Shown in pieces: positions 41,968-50,416 of a stretch of DNA of 64,000 nucleotides; the stretch's first letter is position 1, and every line of letters begins with the position of its first letter. Source of the stretch: Actinopolymorpha pittospori (GTDB lineage: Bacteria; Actinomycetota; Actinomycetes; Propionibacteriales; Actinopolymorphaceae); contig NZ_JADBEM010000001.1 in NCBI RefSeq assembly GCF_014873875.1, positions 4,898,001 to 4,962,000 of the forward strand, in the 5' to 3' direction. The notes below the pieces were generated by a model that was not told where the DNA came from, made no database searches, and saw only the letters and a list, made by a program, of their open reading frames with translations. Both the position numbers and the translations under genes were made by a program.

Positions 41968-42711
41968 ATGACGAGAGTGGACGGTCGTACCGCCGATCAG
42001 TTGCGTCCGGTCAAGATCACCCGGGGCTGGCTCGACCACGCGGAGGGCTCGGTGCTCGTCGAGTTCGGGCGCACCCGCGTCCTGTGCGCGGCGAGTGTCA
42101 CCGAGGGTGTTCCCCGGTGGCGGCGCGACTCCGGGCTCGGTTGGGTCACCGCGGAGTACGCCATGCTGCCCCGGGCGACCAACAGCCGCAGTGACCGGGA
42201 GTCGGTGAAGGGCCGGATCGGCGGCCGGACGATGGAGATCTCGCGGCTCGTCGGCCGCTCCCTGCGCGCCGTCGTCGACTACGCCGCTCTGGGCGAGAAC
42301 ACCATCGTGCTCGACTGCGACGTCCTCCAGGCCGACGGCGGCACCCGAACCGCCGCGATCACCGGCGCCTACGTCGCGCTCGTCGACGCGGTGCGCTACC
42401 TCGAGGGCCGCGGTTCGGTGAAGGGACAGGCGCTCGTCGACTCGGTGAGCGCCGTCTCGGTCGGGATCGTCGACGGCGCCCCGCTGCTGGACCTGTGCTA
42501 CGAGGAGGACGTCCGCGCGGACACGGACATGAACGTCGTGATGACCGGTGACGGGCGCTTCGTCGAGGTGCAGGGCACCGCCGAGCGGGAGCCCTTCGAC
42601 CGCAAGCTTCTCGACAGCCTGCTGGAGCTGTCCGCCACGGGGTGCGCCGAACTCGCCCGTGCCCAGGCGGAGGCGCTCGCGCAGGACCTCCCGGCCGGAC
42701 CGCGCCGGTGA
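41968..42711 (+). CDS. rph: Ribonuclease PH
   Basis: Phosphorolytic 3'-exoribonuclease that trims tRNA precursors, 247 residues. Marks are GRTADQLRPVKITRGWLDHA, GSVLVEFGRTRVLCAASV, VPRWRRDSGLGWVTAEYAML, the phosphate-binding RIGGRTMEISRLVGRSLRA, and LDCDVLQADGGTRTAAITGA. ATG 41968 follows the leaderless -10 box TAGGGT. The stop overlaps the start of rdgB as GTGA. Confidence 0.96.
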   Translation: MTRVDGRTADQLRPVKITRGWLDHAEGSVLVEFGRTRVLCAASVTEGVPRWRRDSGLGWVTAEYAMLPRATNSRSDRESVKGRIGGRTMEISRLVGRSLRAVVDYAALGENTIVLDCDVLQADGGTRTAAITGAYVALVDAVRYLEGRGSVKGQALVDSVSAVSVGIVDGAPLLDLCYEEDVRADTDMNVVMTGDGRFVEVQGTAEREPFDRKLLDSLLELSATGCAELARAQAEALAQDLPAGPRR

Positions 42712-43376
42712 CCTCGCCGACCGCGAGTCCCGGCGCGACACCGGGTCCGGTGGGGAAGGGCCAGGCGACGCGGCGGGTCCTGCTGGCGACACACAACCGC
42801 AAGAAGCTGGTCGAACTCGACCGGATCCTGCGCCCGCTGCTGCCCGCGGTCGAGGTGCTCGGACTGGACGACGTTCCCGCCTACGACGAACCCGCCGAGA
42901 CCGAGGCGACCTTCGCGGGCAACGCGTTGCTCAAGGCCCGGACGGCGGTCGCCCACACCGGCCTGCCGGCGGTCGCCGACGACAGCGGACTGTGCGTGGA
43001 CGCGCTGAACGGCATGCCCGGTGTCCTGTCCGCCCGCTGGTCCGGTCGCCCGAAGGACGACGCGCGCAACAACTGGCTGCTGCTGGAGCAGTTGGCCGAC
43101 GTCCCCGACGAACGCCGGGGTGCGGCGTTCGTCGCCTGCGTGGTGTTGGTGGTCCCGGGCGGCTCGGAGCACGTCGTCGAGGGGCGCGTCGGGGGCAGCA
43201 TCGCGCACGCCCCCCGGGCGGACGGCGGGTTCGGCTACGACCCGTTGTTCGTGCCCGAGGGAGTGACGCGCACGTTCGCCGAGCTCTCGCCGGAGGAGAA
43301 GGACGCGGTGAGCCACCGCGGCCGGGCGTTGCGTGAGTTGGCGCCGCTCCTTGCCGCCAACCTGCCCGAATCCTGA
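42708..43376 (+). CDS. rdgB: RdgB/HAM1-type non-canonical purine NTP pyrophosphatase
   Basis: Removes dITP, ITP and XTP from the nucleotide pool. The 222-residue protein has about 20 extra N-terminal residues, then VLLATHNRKKLVELDRIL, ETEATFAGNALLKARTA, VADDSGLCVDALNGMPGVLS, ARW, and GGFGYDPLFVPEG with FAELSPEEKDAVSHRGRAL, all standard for the family. GTG 42708 overlaps the rph stop. An inverted repeat at 43407-43426 follows. Confidence 0.95.
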   Translation: MTSPTASPGATPGPVGKGQATRRVLLATHNRKKLVELDRILRPLLPAVEVLGLDDVPAYDEPAETEATFAGNALLKARTAVAHTGLPAVADDSGLCVDALNGMPGVLSARWSGRPKDDARNNWLLLEQLADVPDERRGAAFVACVVLVVPGGSEHVVEGRVGGSIAHAPRADGGFGYDPLFVPEGVTRTFAELSPEEKDAVSHRGRALRELAPLLAANLPES

Positions 43377-43406
43377 CGACCGCTCGATCACACCCTGCCC
43401 CGCCCT

Positions 43407-43426
43407 GGCCCGCGCGGCGGCGGGCC
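43407..43426. terminator. Hairpin between rdgB and the membrane glycosyltransferase gene
   Basis: GGCCCGC at 43407-43413 and GCGGGCC at 43420-43426, a perfect 7-bp stem between two convergent genes. Confidence 0.45.
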
Positions 43427-43433
43427 GGGACAC

Positions 43434-45191
43434 TCAGGACACGGGCAGCACGGTGGTGGGGTAGCCCGGCGCGCCGGGCGGGCCGACCGGGGCGTAGTCG
43501 AGGCAGCGTGCGGGCCTCGCGCCTCCGGCGGATCCGGGCAGCAGCACCTGGATCGTGACGAGACCCTGGACGCGCTGCCAGACGATCCGGTGGGTCGGGA
43601 GCATCGGGGCCACGACGGCGTACCGGCTCGGTGGCCCTTCGTAGACCGGGACGACGTCGCCCGTCACCAACCACACCCGGCTCGCCGTCCGGATCCGCTC
43701 CGGCAGGGCACAGCGGGCGCGAGGGGTCTCGTCCGTGGTGGGGAACGCGCGCAGCGTCTGCTCCGGCGGCAGGCCGAGCCGCGGGCCGTAGACGCGCACG
43801 GCGGTGCGGTCGCCGTTCCCGACGACCAGCACGTCGCCGGCCTTCCACCGGTCCGCGACGAACTCCAGCGGCGCGCGGTAGTCGTCGACGCCGTAGAGGT
43901 ACCGCAGGTCGTTGGAGAGCCGCGCGGGCGGCGTCCAGCAGATCGCGAGGACCGCCAGCGCCGCCGCGATCCCGACCGCCGGCGCCACCGCGGCCTGGCG
44001 GACAGGCCAACCGGACGGCCACCGCGCTGCCACGAAGCGGCCGACCCAGCCCGCCGCCCCGTCGACCAGAACCCCGAGGTAGACCAGCAGGCCGGGGACG
44101 CAGAAGAGCACCAGCCGGCGGCCGAACGGATAGATCCCGAGGACGCCCACGGCGTAGGCGGCGACGAGCGGCAGGACGAGGAGCACTGCCGCGGCGGGTC
44201 GTCGGCGCCAGGCGACCACGAAGCCCGCGACCAGGAGAAGCAAGCCCCACACCGTACGGAAGCCCAGCTCACGCAGCGCGAGGTCGCCGAACACGTACCC
44301 GTGCCAGTCCACCCAGCGGCCCACGCCGGCGCCGACCGGGCCGAAGAACGCCGCCCAGTAGGTCGCGAAGTCACTGACCTGACTGGTGAGGTGCTGGGAG
44401 TAGAGCGCCGCCGCCAGCACGGACAGGGCGGGAACGGCGAGCCAGCCGGCGAGCTGGAGCATCCCGCGGTCACGCCGCCGGAGCTGGAGCAGGCTGACCC
44501 AGCCGGCGACGAACGGCGCGCACAGCATGAATCCGTGCGAGAACCACGGCAGCGCCAGCAGCGAGGCGTACCACGCGACCTCCGGCGGCGTGATGCCCAG
44601 CCGCCGGGCCGCCCGGCTCCGGGCATCGTCCTGACCGGAGTCACCGGAGTCACCGGAGTCGCGGGAGTCGCCGGAGCGACCTGGGAGGCCCGAGCGAGCC
44701 CGGGGGAGCAGGTACGTCGCGAGCACGAGCAGCCACGTCACCAGCAGGGTGTCGGCGGTGTACTGCTTGGTCTGCGCGGTGTAGAAGACCAGCTGGGAGA
44801 TCGTGGCGAGGAGGATGACCGGGACGACCGTGGCCCAGCGCCGGCGTACCAGCCTGGCGGCGAGCAGCGCCAGCAGGATCAGCGTCGCGCACCCGCAGCC
44901 GAGGGCAACGAGTCGGTAGGCCCGTTCACCGTCGCCGGCCACCGCGGTGACGGCGCGGACGAGCAGCAGCCACAGCGGCGGAGCCGACTGGGCATCGGCG
45001 AGCGGTCCGACCAACTGGCTCGGGGAGAACGCGTCGAGACTCTGGACCAGGGCCAACTCGTCCCGCCAGAACGCCCGGCCCTGCCACCACAGCCCCACCC
45101 GCAGGGCGATGCCGACCGTCACGACGAGGACGAGCGTGACGGTGGCCGGATCGAGTCGCGTCCGGCCGAACGACGTTCGCCGCGCCGTCAT
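43434..45191 (-). CDS. GT39/PMT-like membrane glycosyltransferase
   Basis: Large membrane protein of 585 residues with about 11 hydrophobic segments. The first loop has FWRDELALVQSLDAF, with the acidic residue expected of GT-C enzymes (polyprenyl-phosphate sugar users), and the second loop has FYTAQTKQYTADTLLV. A linker of repeated Asp-Ser-Gly (near residues 180-195) comes from a TCACCGGAG repeat. The soluble C-terminus includes VLVVGNGDRTAVRVYGPRLG. ATG 45191 lies eight bases after the GT2 gene stop; a GTG at 45239 would overlap it. The adjacent GT2 probably makes the lipid-linked sugar donor, and this enzyme transfers the sugar outside the membrane. Confidence 0.75.
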   Translation of the reverse strand: MTARRTSFGRTRLDPATVTLVLVVTVGIALRVGLWWQGRAFWRDELALVQSLDAFSPSQLVGPLADAQSAPPLWLLLVRAVTAVAGDGERAYRLVALGCGCATLILLALLAARLVRRRWATVVPVILLATISQLVFYTAQTKQYTADTLLVTWLLVLATYLLPRARSGLPGRSGDSRDSGDSGDSGQDDARSRAARRLGITPPEVAWYASLLALPWFSHGFMLCAPFVAGWVSLLQLRRRDRGMLQLAGWLAVPALSVLAAALYSQHLTSQVSDFATYWAAFFGPVGAGVGRWVDWHGYVFGDLALRELGFRTVWGLLLLVAGFVVAWRRRPAAAVLLVLPLVAAYAVGVLGIYPFGRRLVLFCVPGLLVYLGVLVDGAAGWVGRFVAARWPSGWPVRQAAVAPAVGIAAALAVLAICWTPPARLSNDLRYLYGVDDYRAPLEFVADRWKAGDVLVVGNGDRTAVRVYGPRLGLPPEQTLRAFPTTDETPRARCALPERIRTASRVWLVTGDVVPVYEGPPSRYAVVAPMLPTHRIVWQRVQGLVTIQVLLPGSAGGARPARCLDYAPVGPPGAPGYPTTVLPVS

Positions 45192-45199
45192 CCCGTCGC

Positions 45200-45940
45200 T
45201 CAGGCGCGGCCGAACAGCCGGATGCGACTCAGGATCCACAGTGCCTCGACCCCGTCGCGCCAGGTGAGCTTCTTCCCCTCGGCCCGGGAGCGCGCGCGGT
45301 AGGAGATCGGCACCTCGAAGGGCCGGTAGCCAAGCCGCAGCAGCTTGCCGGTCACCTCGGCCTCCATGCCGAAGCCGGCCGAGCGAACCTCGAGTGACCG
45401 GTAGAGCGGCAGCGGCATGAGCTTGAAGCAGGTCTCGAGGTCGCGGATGTAGCAGTTGAAGAGCATGTTGGCGAACGTCGTCACGCCGCGGTTGCCGAGG
45501 ACGAACCAGAAGGAGTACGACGTGTGGCTGCTGAAGGTGCGGGTGCCGTAGACCACCTCGGAGTCTCCGGCGATCACCGGCGCCAGCAGCTTGGGGATGT
45601 CGTCGGGGTCGTACTCGAGGTCGGCGTCGCAGATCGTCATGTGGGTGCCGGTCGCGAGCGTCGCCGCGGTCCGGATGGCGGCACCCTTGCCGCGGTTGAC
45701 GTCGTGCCGGTGAACTGCCACCCGCGGGTCGTCGATCTTGTCGAGGAGTTCGGAGGTGCCGTCGCGGCTGCCGTCGTCGACCACGACCACCTCGAGCTCA
45801 CAGGGATAGTCGACGTCGAGGATCCGCTTGAGAACCTGATCGAACGTCGAGACCTCGTTGTAGACCGGGACGAGAATCGAGAGCTTCACCGGGGTCTCCA
45901 CGGGAGGGTGGCAGGGCGCGGGCACGACGGGGCGTTTCAT
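45200..45940 (-). CDS. Glycosyltransferase family 2, DPM1/GtrB-like
   Basis: A 246-residue GT-A enzyme. It starts KLSILVPVYNEVSTFDQVLK, has VVVDDGSRDGTSELLDKI, the metal-binding ICDADLEYDPDDIPKL (DxD-type) and RSAGFGMEAEVTGKLLRLGY, then LTWRDGVEALWILSR. This matches polyprenyl-phosphate mannosyl/glucosyl transferases. No membrane tail is present. Either ATG 45940 or GTG 45889 could be the start. It is upstream of the GT39-like gene in a two-gene operon, and divergent sequence holds the tRNA-Leu gene just upstream. Confidence 0.9.
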   Translation of the reverse strand: MKRPVVPAPCHPPVETPVKLSILVPVYNEVSTFDQVLKRILDVDYPCELEVVVVDDGSRDGTSELLDKIDDPRVAVHRHDVNRGKGAAIRTAATLATGTHMTICDADLEYDPDDIPKLLAPVIAGDSEVVYGTRTFSSHTSYSFWFVLGNRGVTTFANMLFNCYIRDLETCFKLMPLPLYRSLEVRSAGFGMEAEVTGKLLRLGYRPFEVPISYRARSRAEGKKLTWRDGVEALWILSRIRLFGRA

Positions 45941-45954
45941 CGCGGACGGGGATG

Positions 45955-46036
45955 TGCGAGAGGAGGGACTCGAACCCTCACGCCCGAGGGCACCGGATCC
46001 TAAGTCCGGCGCGTCTGCCAATTCCGCCACTCTCGC
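45955..46036 (-). tRNA. tRNA-Leu (anticodon UAG)
   Basis: On the minus strand the gene begins GCGAGAG and ends CTCTCGC plus discriminator A; the anticodon stem CCGGA/TCCGG closes the loop CTTAGGA with anticodon TAG. A long variable arm (TGCCCTCGGGCGT) and T-arm GAGGG-TTCGAGT-CCCTC identify a leucine tRNA. CCA is not encoded. Confidence 0.95.
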
Positions 46037-46094
46037 GTACCGGCCGCCTGCGGCGGCCCAGTCTACGGGTTCGCCGCCTCCGCGTGTCCCAGCC

Positions 46095-46568
46095 TCAGAC
46101 GCCGAGTTCCCGGCGCAGTCGGGCGACGTGCCCGGTGGCCTTGACGGCGTACTGCGCGACCTCGATCTTGCCATCCTCGCCGACGACGAAGGTGGAGCGG
46201 ATCACCCCGGTGATCGTCCGCCCGTAGGACTGCTTCTCACCGAAGGCGCCCCAGGCCGTCAGGGTCTGCTTGTCCTCGTCGGACAGGAGCGGGAAGGTGA
46301 GGCCCTCCTTCTCGCGGAACTTCGCGAGCTTCGCGGGCTTGTCCGGCGAGAGGCCGAGGACGACGTAACCGGCCGCGGCGAGGGACTGCAGAGAGTCACG
46401 AAAGTCGCAGGCCTGCTTCGTGCAGCCGGGCGTCATCGCGGCGGGGTAGACGTAGACGATCACCTTCTGGCCGCGGTAGTCGGACAGGGTGACGGGCTTG
46501 CCGTCGGCGTCGGGAAGCGTGAAGTCGGGGGCGGCGTCGCCGGGGCTGAGCCGGGGGGTGGTTGCCAC
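46095..46568 (-). CDS. bcp: Thiol peroxidase Bcp (PrxQ type)
   Basis: Thioredoxin-dependent peroxiredoxin of 157 residues that reduces hydrogen and organic peroxides. It starts ATTPRLSPGDAAPDFTLPDA; the active site is YPAAMTPGCTKQACDFRD, with peroxidatic Cys and the resolving Cys five residues later, as in the PrxQ class. GTG 46568 follows GGAGGA on the minus strand. It is divergent from the cobalt/nickel importer genes, with a metal-type palindrome between. Confidence 0.94.
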   Translation of the reverse strand: MATTPRLSPGDAAPDFTLPDADGKPVTLSDYRGQKVIVYVYPAAMTPGCTKQACDFRDSLQSLAAAGYVVLGLSPDKPAKLAKFREKEGLTFPLLSDEDKQTLTAWGAFGEKQSYGRTITGVIRSTFVVGEDGKIEVAQYAVKATGHVARLRRELGV

Positions 46569-46610
46569 TGTTCCTCCAGGTCGACAGGGTGTTGCCTGCC
46601 CAGCCAGGTT

Positions 46611-46629
46611 ATTTGCAAATTGTTCGCAT
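46611..46629. promoter_or_regulatory. Nur-box-like operator upstream of cbiM
   Basis: TTGCAA-ATTGT-TCGCAT at 46613-46629 matches the Streptomyces Nur (nickel-responsive Fur-family) box TTGCAA-N5-TTGCAA at 10 of 12 positions. The left part also forms the perfect palindrome ATTTGCAAAT (46611-46620). The site lies about 70-85 bp before the first gene of a Co/Ni importer, in a locally AT-rich stretch. Confidence 0.6.
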
Positions 46630-46698
46630 GTAAGAATACGAGGCGCAACGCGGGCCTGACAGGCTGCCTCATCATCTCCCACGCACGAGGAGCGCTCT

Positions 46699-47406
46699 GT
46701 GCACGTACCCGACGGATTCCTGGACGCGCCCACGTCCATCGCCACGGGCGCGGTCGCGGCAACCGCCGTGGTCCTCTCACTGCGCGGGGCCCGCCGCGAA
46801 CTCGACGACAAGACCGCTCCGCTCACCGGGCTGGTGGCCGCCTTCGTGTTCGCGGTGCAGATGCTCAACTTCCCGGTCGGCGCCGGCACCAGCGGGCACC
46901 TGCTCGGGGGAGCGCTGGCCGCCGTACTGGTCGGTCCGTGGACGGCGGTGCTGTGCATGACGGTCGTCCTGCTCGTCCAGGGACTGTTCTTCGCCGACGG
47001 CGGCATCACCGCGCTCGGGACCAACATCACGCTGATGGGCGTCGTGACCGTGGTCGTCGGGTGGGCGCTGTTCCGCCTGGTGCTCCGCCTGCTGCCGAAC
47101 CGGCCCGGGTCCGCGGTGCCGGCGGCCTTCGTCTCCGCGCTGGTCTCCGTCCCGGTCTCGGCGCTCTGCTTCGTCGCTCTGTACGCGGTCGGTGGCACGG
47201 CCGACATCCCGCTGCCCGCGGTCGCCGGGGCGATGCTCGGCTGGCACGTCCTGATCGGCATCGGTGAAGCCGTGATCACCGCCCTCACGGTCGGCAGCAT
47301 CCTCGCCGTCCGACCGGACCTGGTCCACGGCGCGCGCCACCTGCTGGCGTCGCGCGAGCTCACGGTCCGCACCAGCCCGCTCGCCACGAAGGGACGCGCG
47401 TCATGA
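46699..47406 (+). CDS. cbiM: ECF Co/Ni transporter S-component CbiM
   Basis: Membrane substrate-binding subunit of 235 residues. The N-terminal MHVPDGFLDAPTS matches the metal-binding start of CbiM, where the N-terminal amine and His2 hold Co(II) or Ni(II). About six hydrophobic segments follow, with FPVGAGTSGHLLGGALAAVL and LGTNITLMGVVTVVVGW conserved. GTG 46699 follows GAGGAG. It is the first gene of cbiMNQO, coupled to the next by a four-base overlap. Confidence 0.93.
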   Translation: MHVPDGFLDAPTSIATGAVAATAVVLSLRGARRELDDKTAPLTGLVAAFVFAVQMLNFPVGAGTSGHLLGGALAAVLVGPWTAVLCMTVVLLVQGLFFADGGITALGTNITLMGVVTVVVGWALFRLVLRLLPNRPGSAVPAAFVSALVSVPVSALCFVALYAVGGTADIPLPAVAGAMLGWHVLIGIGEAVITALTVGSILAVRPDLVHGARHLLASRELTVRTSPLATKGRAS

Positions 47407-47789
47407 GCGCCGACAGCACCCACCAGGTCGCGGACCCGACCGGGACGCACGACGCGGGCGGTCCACGGATCCGCACGAAGGTGCTCGTACTGGTGGGCAT
47501 CCTGGTCGCGCTCGTCCTCGCCGGCGGGGTCAGCTACTACGCCTCCGGCAGCCCGGACGGGCTCAACCGGGTCGCCGCGGACCACGGCTTCGACGAGACC
47601 GCGAAGGACAGCCCGACCGGTGGATCCCCCTTCGCCGACTACGGCGTCCACGGGATCGACAACGAGCGCCTGTCCGGCGGACTCGCGGGCGTCGTCGGCG
47701 TCGTGATCGTCCTCGCGCTCGGCAGCGGTCTCGCCGTGGTCGTCCGCCGCCGGACGCGGGCGCGGCGCGCGGACGCTCCGGGGAACTGA
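47403..47789 (+). CDS. cbiN: CbiN-like PDGLE protein
   Basis: A 128-residue protein with two membrane segments: KVLVLVGILVALVLAGG near residue 30 and GGLAGVVGVVIVLALGSG near residue 95. The extracytoplasmic loop has SPDGLNRVAADHGFDETAKD, the PDGLE signature, and SPFADYGVHG. CbiN is needed with CbiM for metal loading. ATG 47403 overlaps cbiM, and cbiQ begins one base after its stop. Confidence 0.9.
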   Translation: MSADSTHQVADPTGTHDAGGPRIRTKVLVLVGILVALVLAGGVSYYASGSPDGLNRVAADHGFDETAKDSPTGGSPFADYGVHGIDNERLSGGLAGVVGVVIVLALGSGLAVVVRRRTRARRADAPGN

Positions 47790-47790
47790 G

Positions 47791-48555
47791 ATGGGTGCGG
47801 GTCACACGCACCGGTTGCACGTCCACGGCCACTCCGTCGTGCACCGGCTGCCGCCCCAGTGCAAGCTGGTCGCGCTGGTCGCGTTCGTCCTCGTCGTGGT
47901 CGCCACCCCGCGGACGGCGTTCTGGGCGTTCGCGGGCTATGCACTCCTCCTGCTCGCGGTCGCCGTCCTCGCCCGGGTGCCGCTCGGCTTCGTCGCCCGG
48001 CGGATCGTGGTCGAGAGTCCGGTCATCGTGTTCGCGGTGCTGCTGCCGCTCATCGCCACGGGCCCACGCGTCGACGTCCTGGGCCTGTCGCTGTCCCAGT
48101 CGGGACTGTGGTCGGCCTGGAACGTTCTCGCTAAGGCCACCCTCGGCGTGGTGGCCTCCATCCTGCTCGCCGCGACGACCGACCAGCGGGCCCTGCTGGC
48201 GGGCCTGCAGCGGCTCCGCCTCCCCACCCAACTGGTCGAGATCGCGTCGTTCATGGTCAGGTACCTCGACGTGATCACCGGCCAGATGAGCCGGATGCGG
48301 ATCGCCCGGGCCGCGCGCGGCTTCACTCCGCGTGGTCCGCGGGCGTGGCCCGTGCTCGCCCGCTCCGCGGGAGCGCTGTTCGTCCGCTCCTACGAGCGGG
48401 GGGAGCGCGTCCATCTCGCGATGCTGTCCCGCGGGTACGTCGGGGCGCTGCCCAGCCTCTCCGACGGCAGGACTCCGCTGACGGCGTGGGCGGGAGCCTC
48501 GGTCCTACCGCTGTGCGCGCTGCTGCTGGCCCTTGGTGCATGGTTGACCGCGTGA
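47791..48555 (+). CDS. cbiQ: ECF transporter T-component CbiQ
   Basis: A 254-residue transmembrane coupling protein. It begins with a His-rich stretch (GAGHTHRLHVHGHS), which could hold metal, then about five hydrophobic segments. The two coupling helices carry the family Ala-Arg-Gly motif: ISRMRIARAARGFTP and MLSRGYVGALP. It links CbiM to the ATPase CbiO. The stop overlaps cbiO. Confidence 0.92.
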   Translation: MGAGHTHRLHVHGHSVVHRLPPQCKLVALVAFVLVVVATPRTAFWAFAGYALLLLAVAVLARVPLGFVARRIVVESPVIVFAVLLPLIATGPRVDVLGLSLSQSGLWSAWNVLAKATLGVVASILLAATTDQRALLAGLQRLRLPTQLVEIASFMVRYLDVITGQMSRMRIARAARGFTPRGPRAWPVLARSAGALFVRSYERGERVHLAMLSRGYVGALPSLSDGRTPLTAWAGASVLPLCALLLALGAWLTA

Positions 48556-49301
48556 CAATCCCCGTCCTGCAGGTCAGCGGCCTGGCCTACGCCTACCCCG
48601 ACGGTCACCAGGCGCTGTACGGCGTCGACCTCTCCCTCGCCCGGGGCGAGCGGGTCGCCCTGCTCGGGCCCAACGGCGCCGGCAAGACGACCCTGGTGCT
48701 GCACCTCAACGGCATCCTCACCGCCGGCCTCGGCTCCGTCCACGTCGACGGGATGCTGGTCGGCAAGGCGACCCTGCGGGAGGTACGCCGTCGGGTGGGC
48801 GTGGTCTTCCAGGATCCGGACGACCAGTTGTTCATGCCGACGGTGCGGGACGACGTGGCCTTCGGCCCGGCCAACCTCGGGATGCGCGGCGCCGAGTTGG
48901 ACGCCCGGGTCGACGAGGCGCTCGACCTGGTCGGGATGCGGGCATACGCCGACCGGCCGCCCCACCACCTGTCGTTCGGGCAGCGCCGCCGGGTGGCCGT
49001 GGCGACGGTCCTCGCGATGCGTCCCTCGGTGCTGGTCCTGGACGAGCCCTCCAGCAACCTCGACCCGGCGAGCCGGCGCGAACTCGCGGAGATCCTCACC
49101 GCGCTCGACGTGACCGTCCTCATGGTCACCCACGACCTGCCCTACGCCCTGCAGTTGTGCGAACGCTCGGTGATCCTCGACGAGGGCACCATCGTCGCCG
49201 ACGGTTCGACCCGGGATCTCCTGGCCGACGCCGAACTGATGGAGAGCCACCGCCTGGAGCTCCCGTTCGGCTTCGACCCCGTGGCGCGACCGGTCTCCTA
49301 G
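48552..49301 (+). CDS. cbiO: ECF transporter ATPase CbiO
   Basis: ATPase of 249 residues. Walker A is LLGPNGAGKTTLVLHLNG, the Q-loop is in VFQDPDDQLFMPTV (typical of energy-coupling-factor ATPases), the signature is LSFGQRRRVAVA, Walker B is VLVLDEPSSNLD, and VTHDL is the switch. GTG 48552 overlaps the cbiQ stop; a GTG a few codons earlier is also possible. Only one ATPase gene is present, so it acts as a homodimer. Confidence 0.94.
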   Translation: MTIPVLQVSGLAYAYPDGHQALYGVDLSLARGERVALLGPNGAGKTTLVLHLNGILTAGLGSVHVDGMLVGKATLREVRRRVGVVFQDPDDQLFMPTVRDDVAFGPANLGMRGAELDARVDEALDLVGMRAYADRPPHHLSFGQRRRVAVATVLAMRPSVLVLDEPSSNLDPASRRELAEILTALDVTVLMVTHDLPYALQLCERSVILDEGTIVADGSTRDLLADAELMESHRLELPFGFDPVARPVS

Positions 49302-49531
49302 CGCCCACGTGAGCACCCCGGGCGTCCGCGGGTGAACAGCCGCGGGTGGGGTAGTCGGAGGGAGTGCGACCCGGCGTGGTCGGGCGGATACCCGCATGCC
49401 CTGCCGCCGGGTGCGCAGGACACGGCGAGGCGTCCGGAACGCGGAGTACGGGTGGGTCCGTCTGGAAGACTGTGGTGATCACCGGGAGTGGGCGGATCCA
49501 CGCGGGGCCGACGTGATCGAGAGGACCACCA

Positions 49532-49951
49532 GTGAGCGACACGACCAGGGCGCTACCGGAGCGGCGGGACGTGGCCGAGACGAGCCGGGACGTCCGGCCT
49601 TCGGCACCTTCGGAGCAGAACGCCGGAGCTTCGGAGCCAGCCGTCCAGCCGCGGCGGGAGGTCGCCGCGACTCGCGGCGCGGCCGGGCCGAAGCCAGGGC
49701 CCCGAAGCGCCGCGGAGATCGAGGCCGATCTCGCCGCGACCAGGGAGCGCCTGGCCGAAACCGTCGACGCGCTGACCGCCCGGGTCCAGCCCAAGGTGCT
49801 CGCCGCCAGGGGAGCGGATCGGGCCAAACTGACCGTCATGGCCCCGGACGGAACCCTGCGGACCGAGCGCCTGATCAGGCTCGGTGTCGCTGTCGCCGGC
49901 GTGGTCGGAGCCCTGACCCTGCTGCGTTACCTCGTCCGCCGCTCACGGTGA
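49532..49951 (+). CDS. DUF3618 membrane protein
   Basis: A 139-residue protein with a long disordered N-terminus rich in Ala, Glu and Arg, then the DUF3618 segment RSAAEIEADLAATRERLAET with DALTARVQPKVLA, and one membrane helix (LGVAVAGVVGALTLLRYLV) at the C-terminus. GTG 49532 follows GAGAGG. The helix before the membrane looks like a coiled coil lying near the membrane. Function is unknown; in other actinobacteria such genes lie near phage-shock or holin-like proteins. Confidence 0.8.
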   Translation: MSDTTRALPERRDVAETSRDVRPSAPSEQNAGASEPAVQPRREVAATRGAAGPKPGPRSAAEIEADLAATRERLAETVDALTARVQPKVLAARGADRAKLTVMAPDGTLRTERLIRLGVAVAGVVGALTLLRYLVRRSR

Positions 49952-50050
49952 CCGCCGGAGGTCCGCCGCCCCCGTACACCCTCCGCGTCCGATCCGCCGA
50001 GCGCCTCCCCGATGGCGTACCGCCCCCGCCGCGCCGTACCCTCTCATGAC

Positions 50051-50398
50051 GTGAACGACTCGCGAACCGCGCGGCTCACCGCCGACAAGCTGCCGATCCG
50101 CATGCTCCACGATCGGGTCCTCGTCTCGACGGACTCCGAGAATGGCGAGCGGCGCTCCTCGGCGGGGATCGTGATCCCCGCGACAGCGCAGATGGGCAAG
50201 CGTCTCTCCTGGGCGCGGGTGGTGGCCATCGGACCCCACGTCCGGGCCGTGCTGGTCGGTGATCGGGTCCTGTTCGACCCGGAGGACCGGGCCGAGATCG
50301 AGGTTCGCGCGGAGGCCTACGTCCTGCTCCGCGAGCGTGACATCCACGCTGTCGCCTCCGAACGTCTCGAGGACGACCAGACCGGCCTCTACCTCTGA
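50051..50398 (+). CDS. GroES-like chaperonin-10 family protein
   Basis: A 115-residue Cpn10-fold protein. The core reads LPIRMLHDRVLVSTDSENGE, RRSSAGIVIPATAQMGKRLS, VVAIGPHVRAVLVGDRVLFD and IEVRAEAYVLLRERDIHAV, which follows GroES, but the mobile-loop sequence differs and no groEL is adjacent. It is therefore a GroES paralogue rather than the main co-chaperonin. GTG 50051 has TACCCT eight bases upstream; the longer frame from 50012 would cover that box. It is followed 18 bases later by the FUSC-like gene. Confidence 0.82.
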   Translation: MNDSRTARLTADKLPIRMLHDRVLVSTDSENGERRSSAGIVIPATAQMGKRLSWARVVAIGPHVRAVLVGDRVLFDPEDRAEIEVRAEAYVLLRERDIHAVASERLEDDQTGLYL

Positions 50399-50416
50399 CC
50401 GACGGCGAGGGACGCC

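Noticed and set aside
44640..44690. Short tandem repeat (TCACCGGAG) as a mobile or CRISPR-like element
   Set aside because: It is in frame inside the membrane glycosyltransferase gene and encodes an Asp-Ser-Gly linker.
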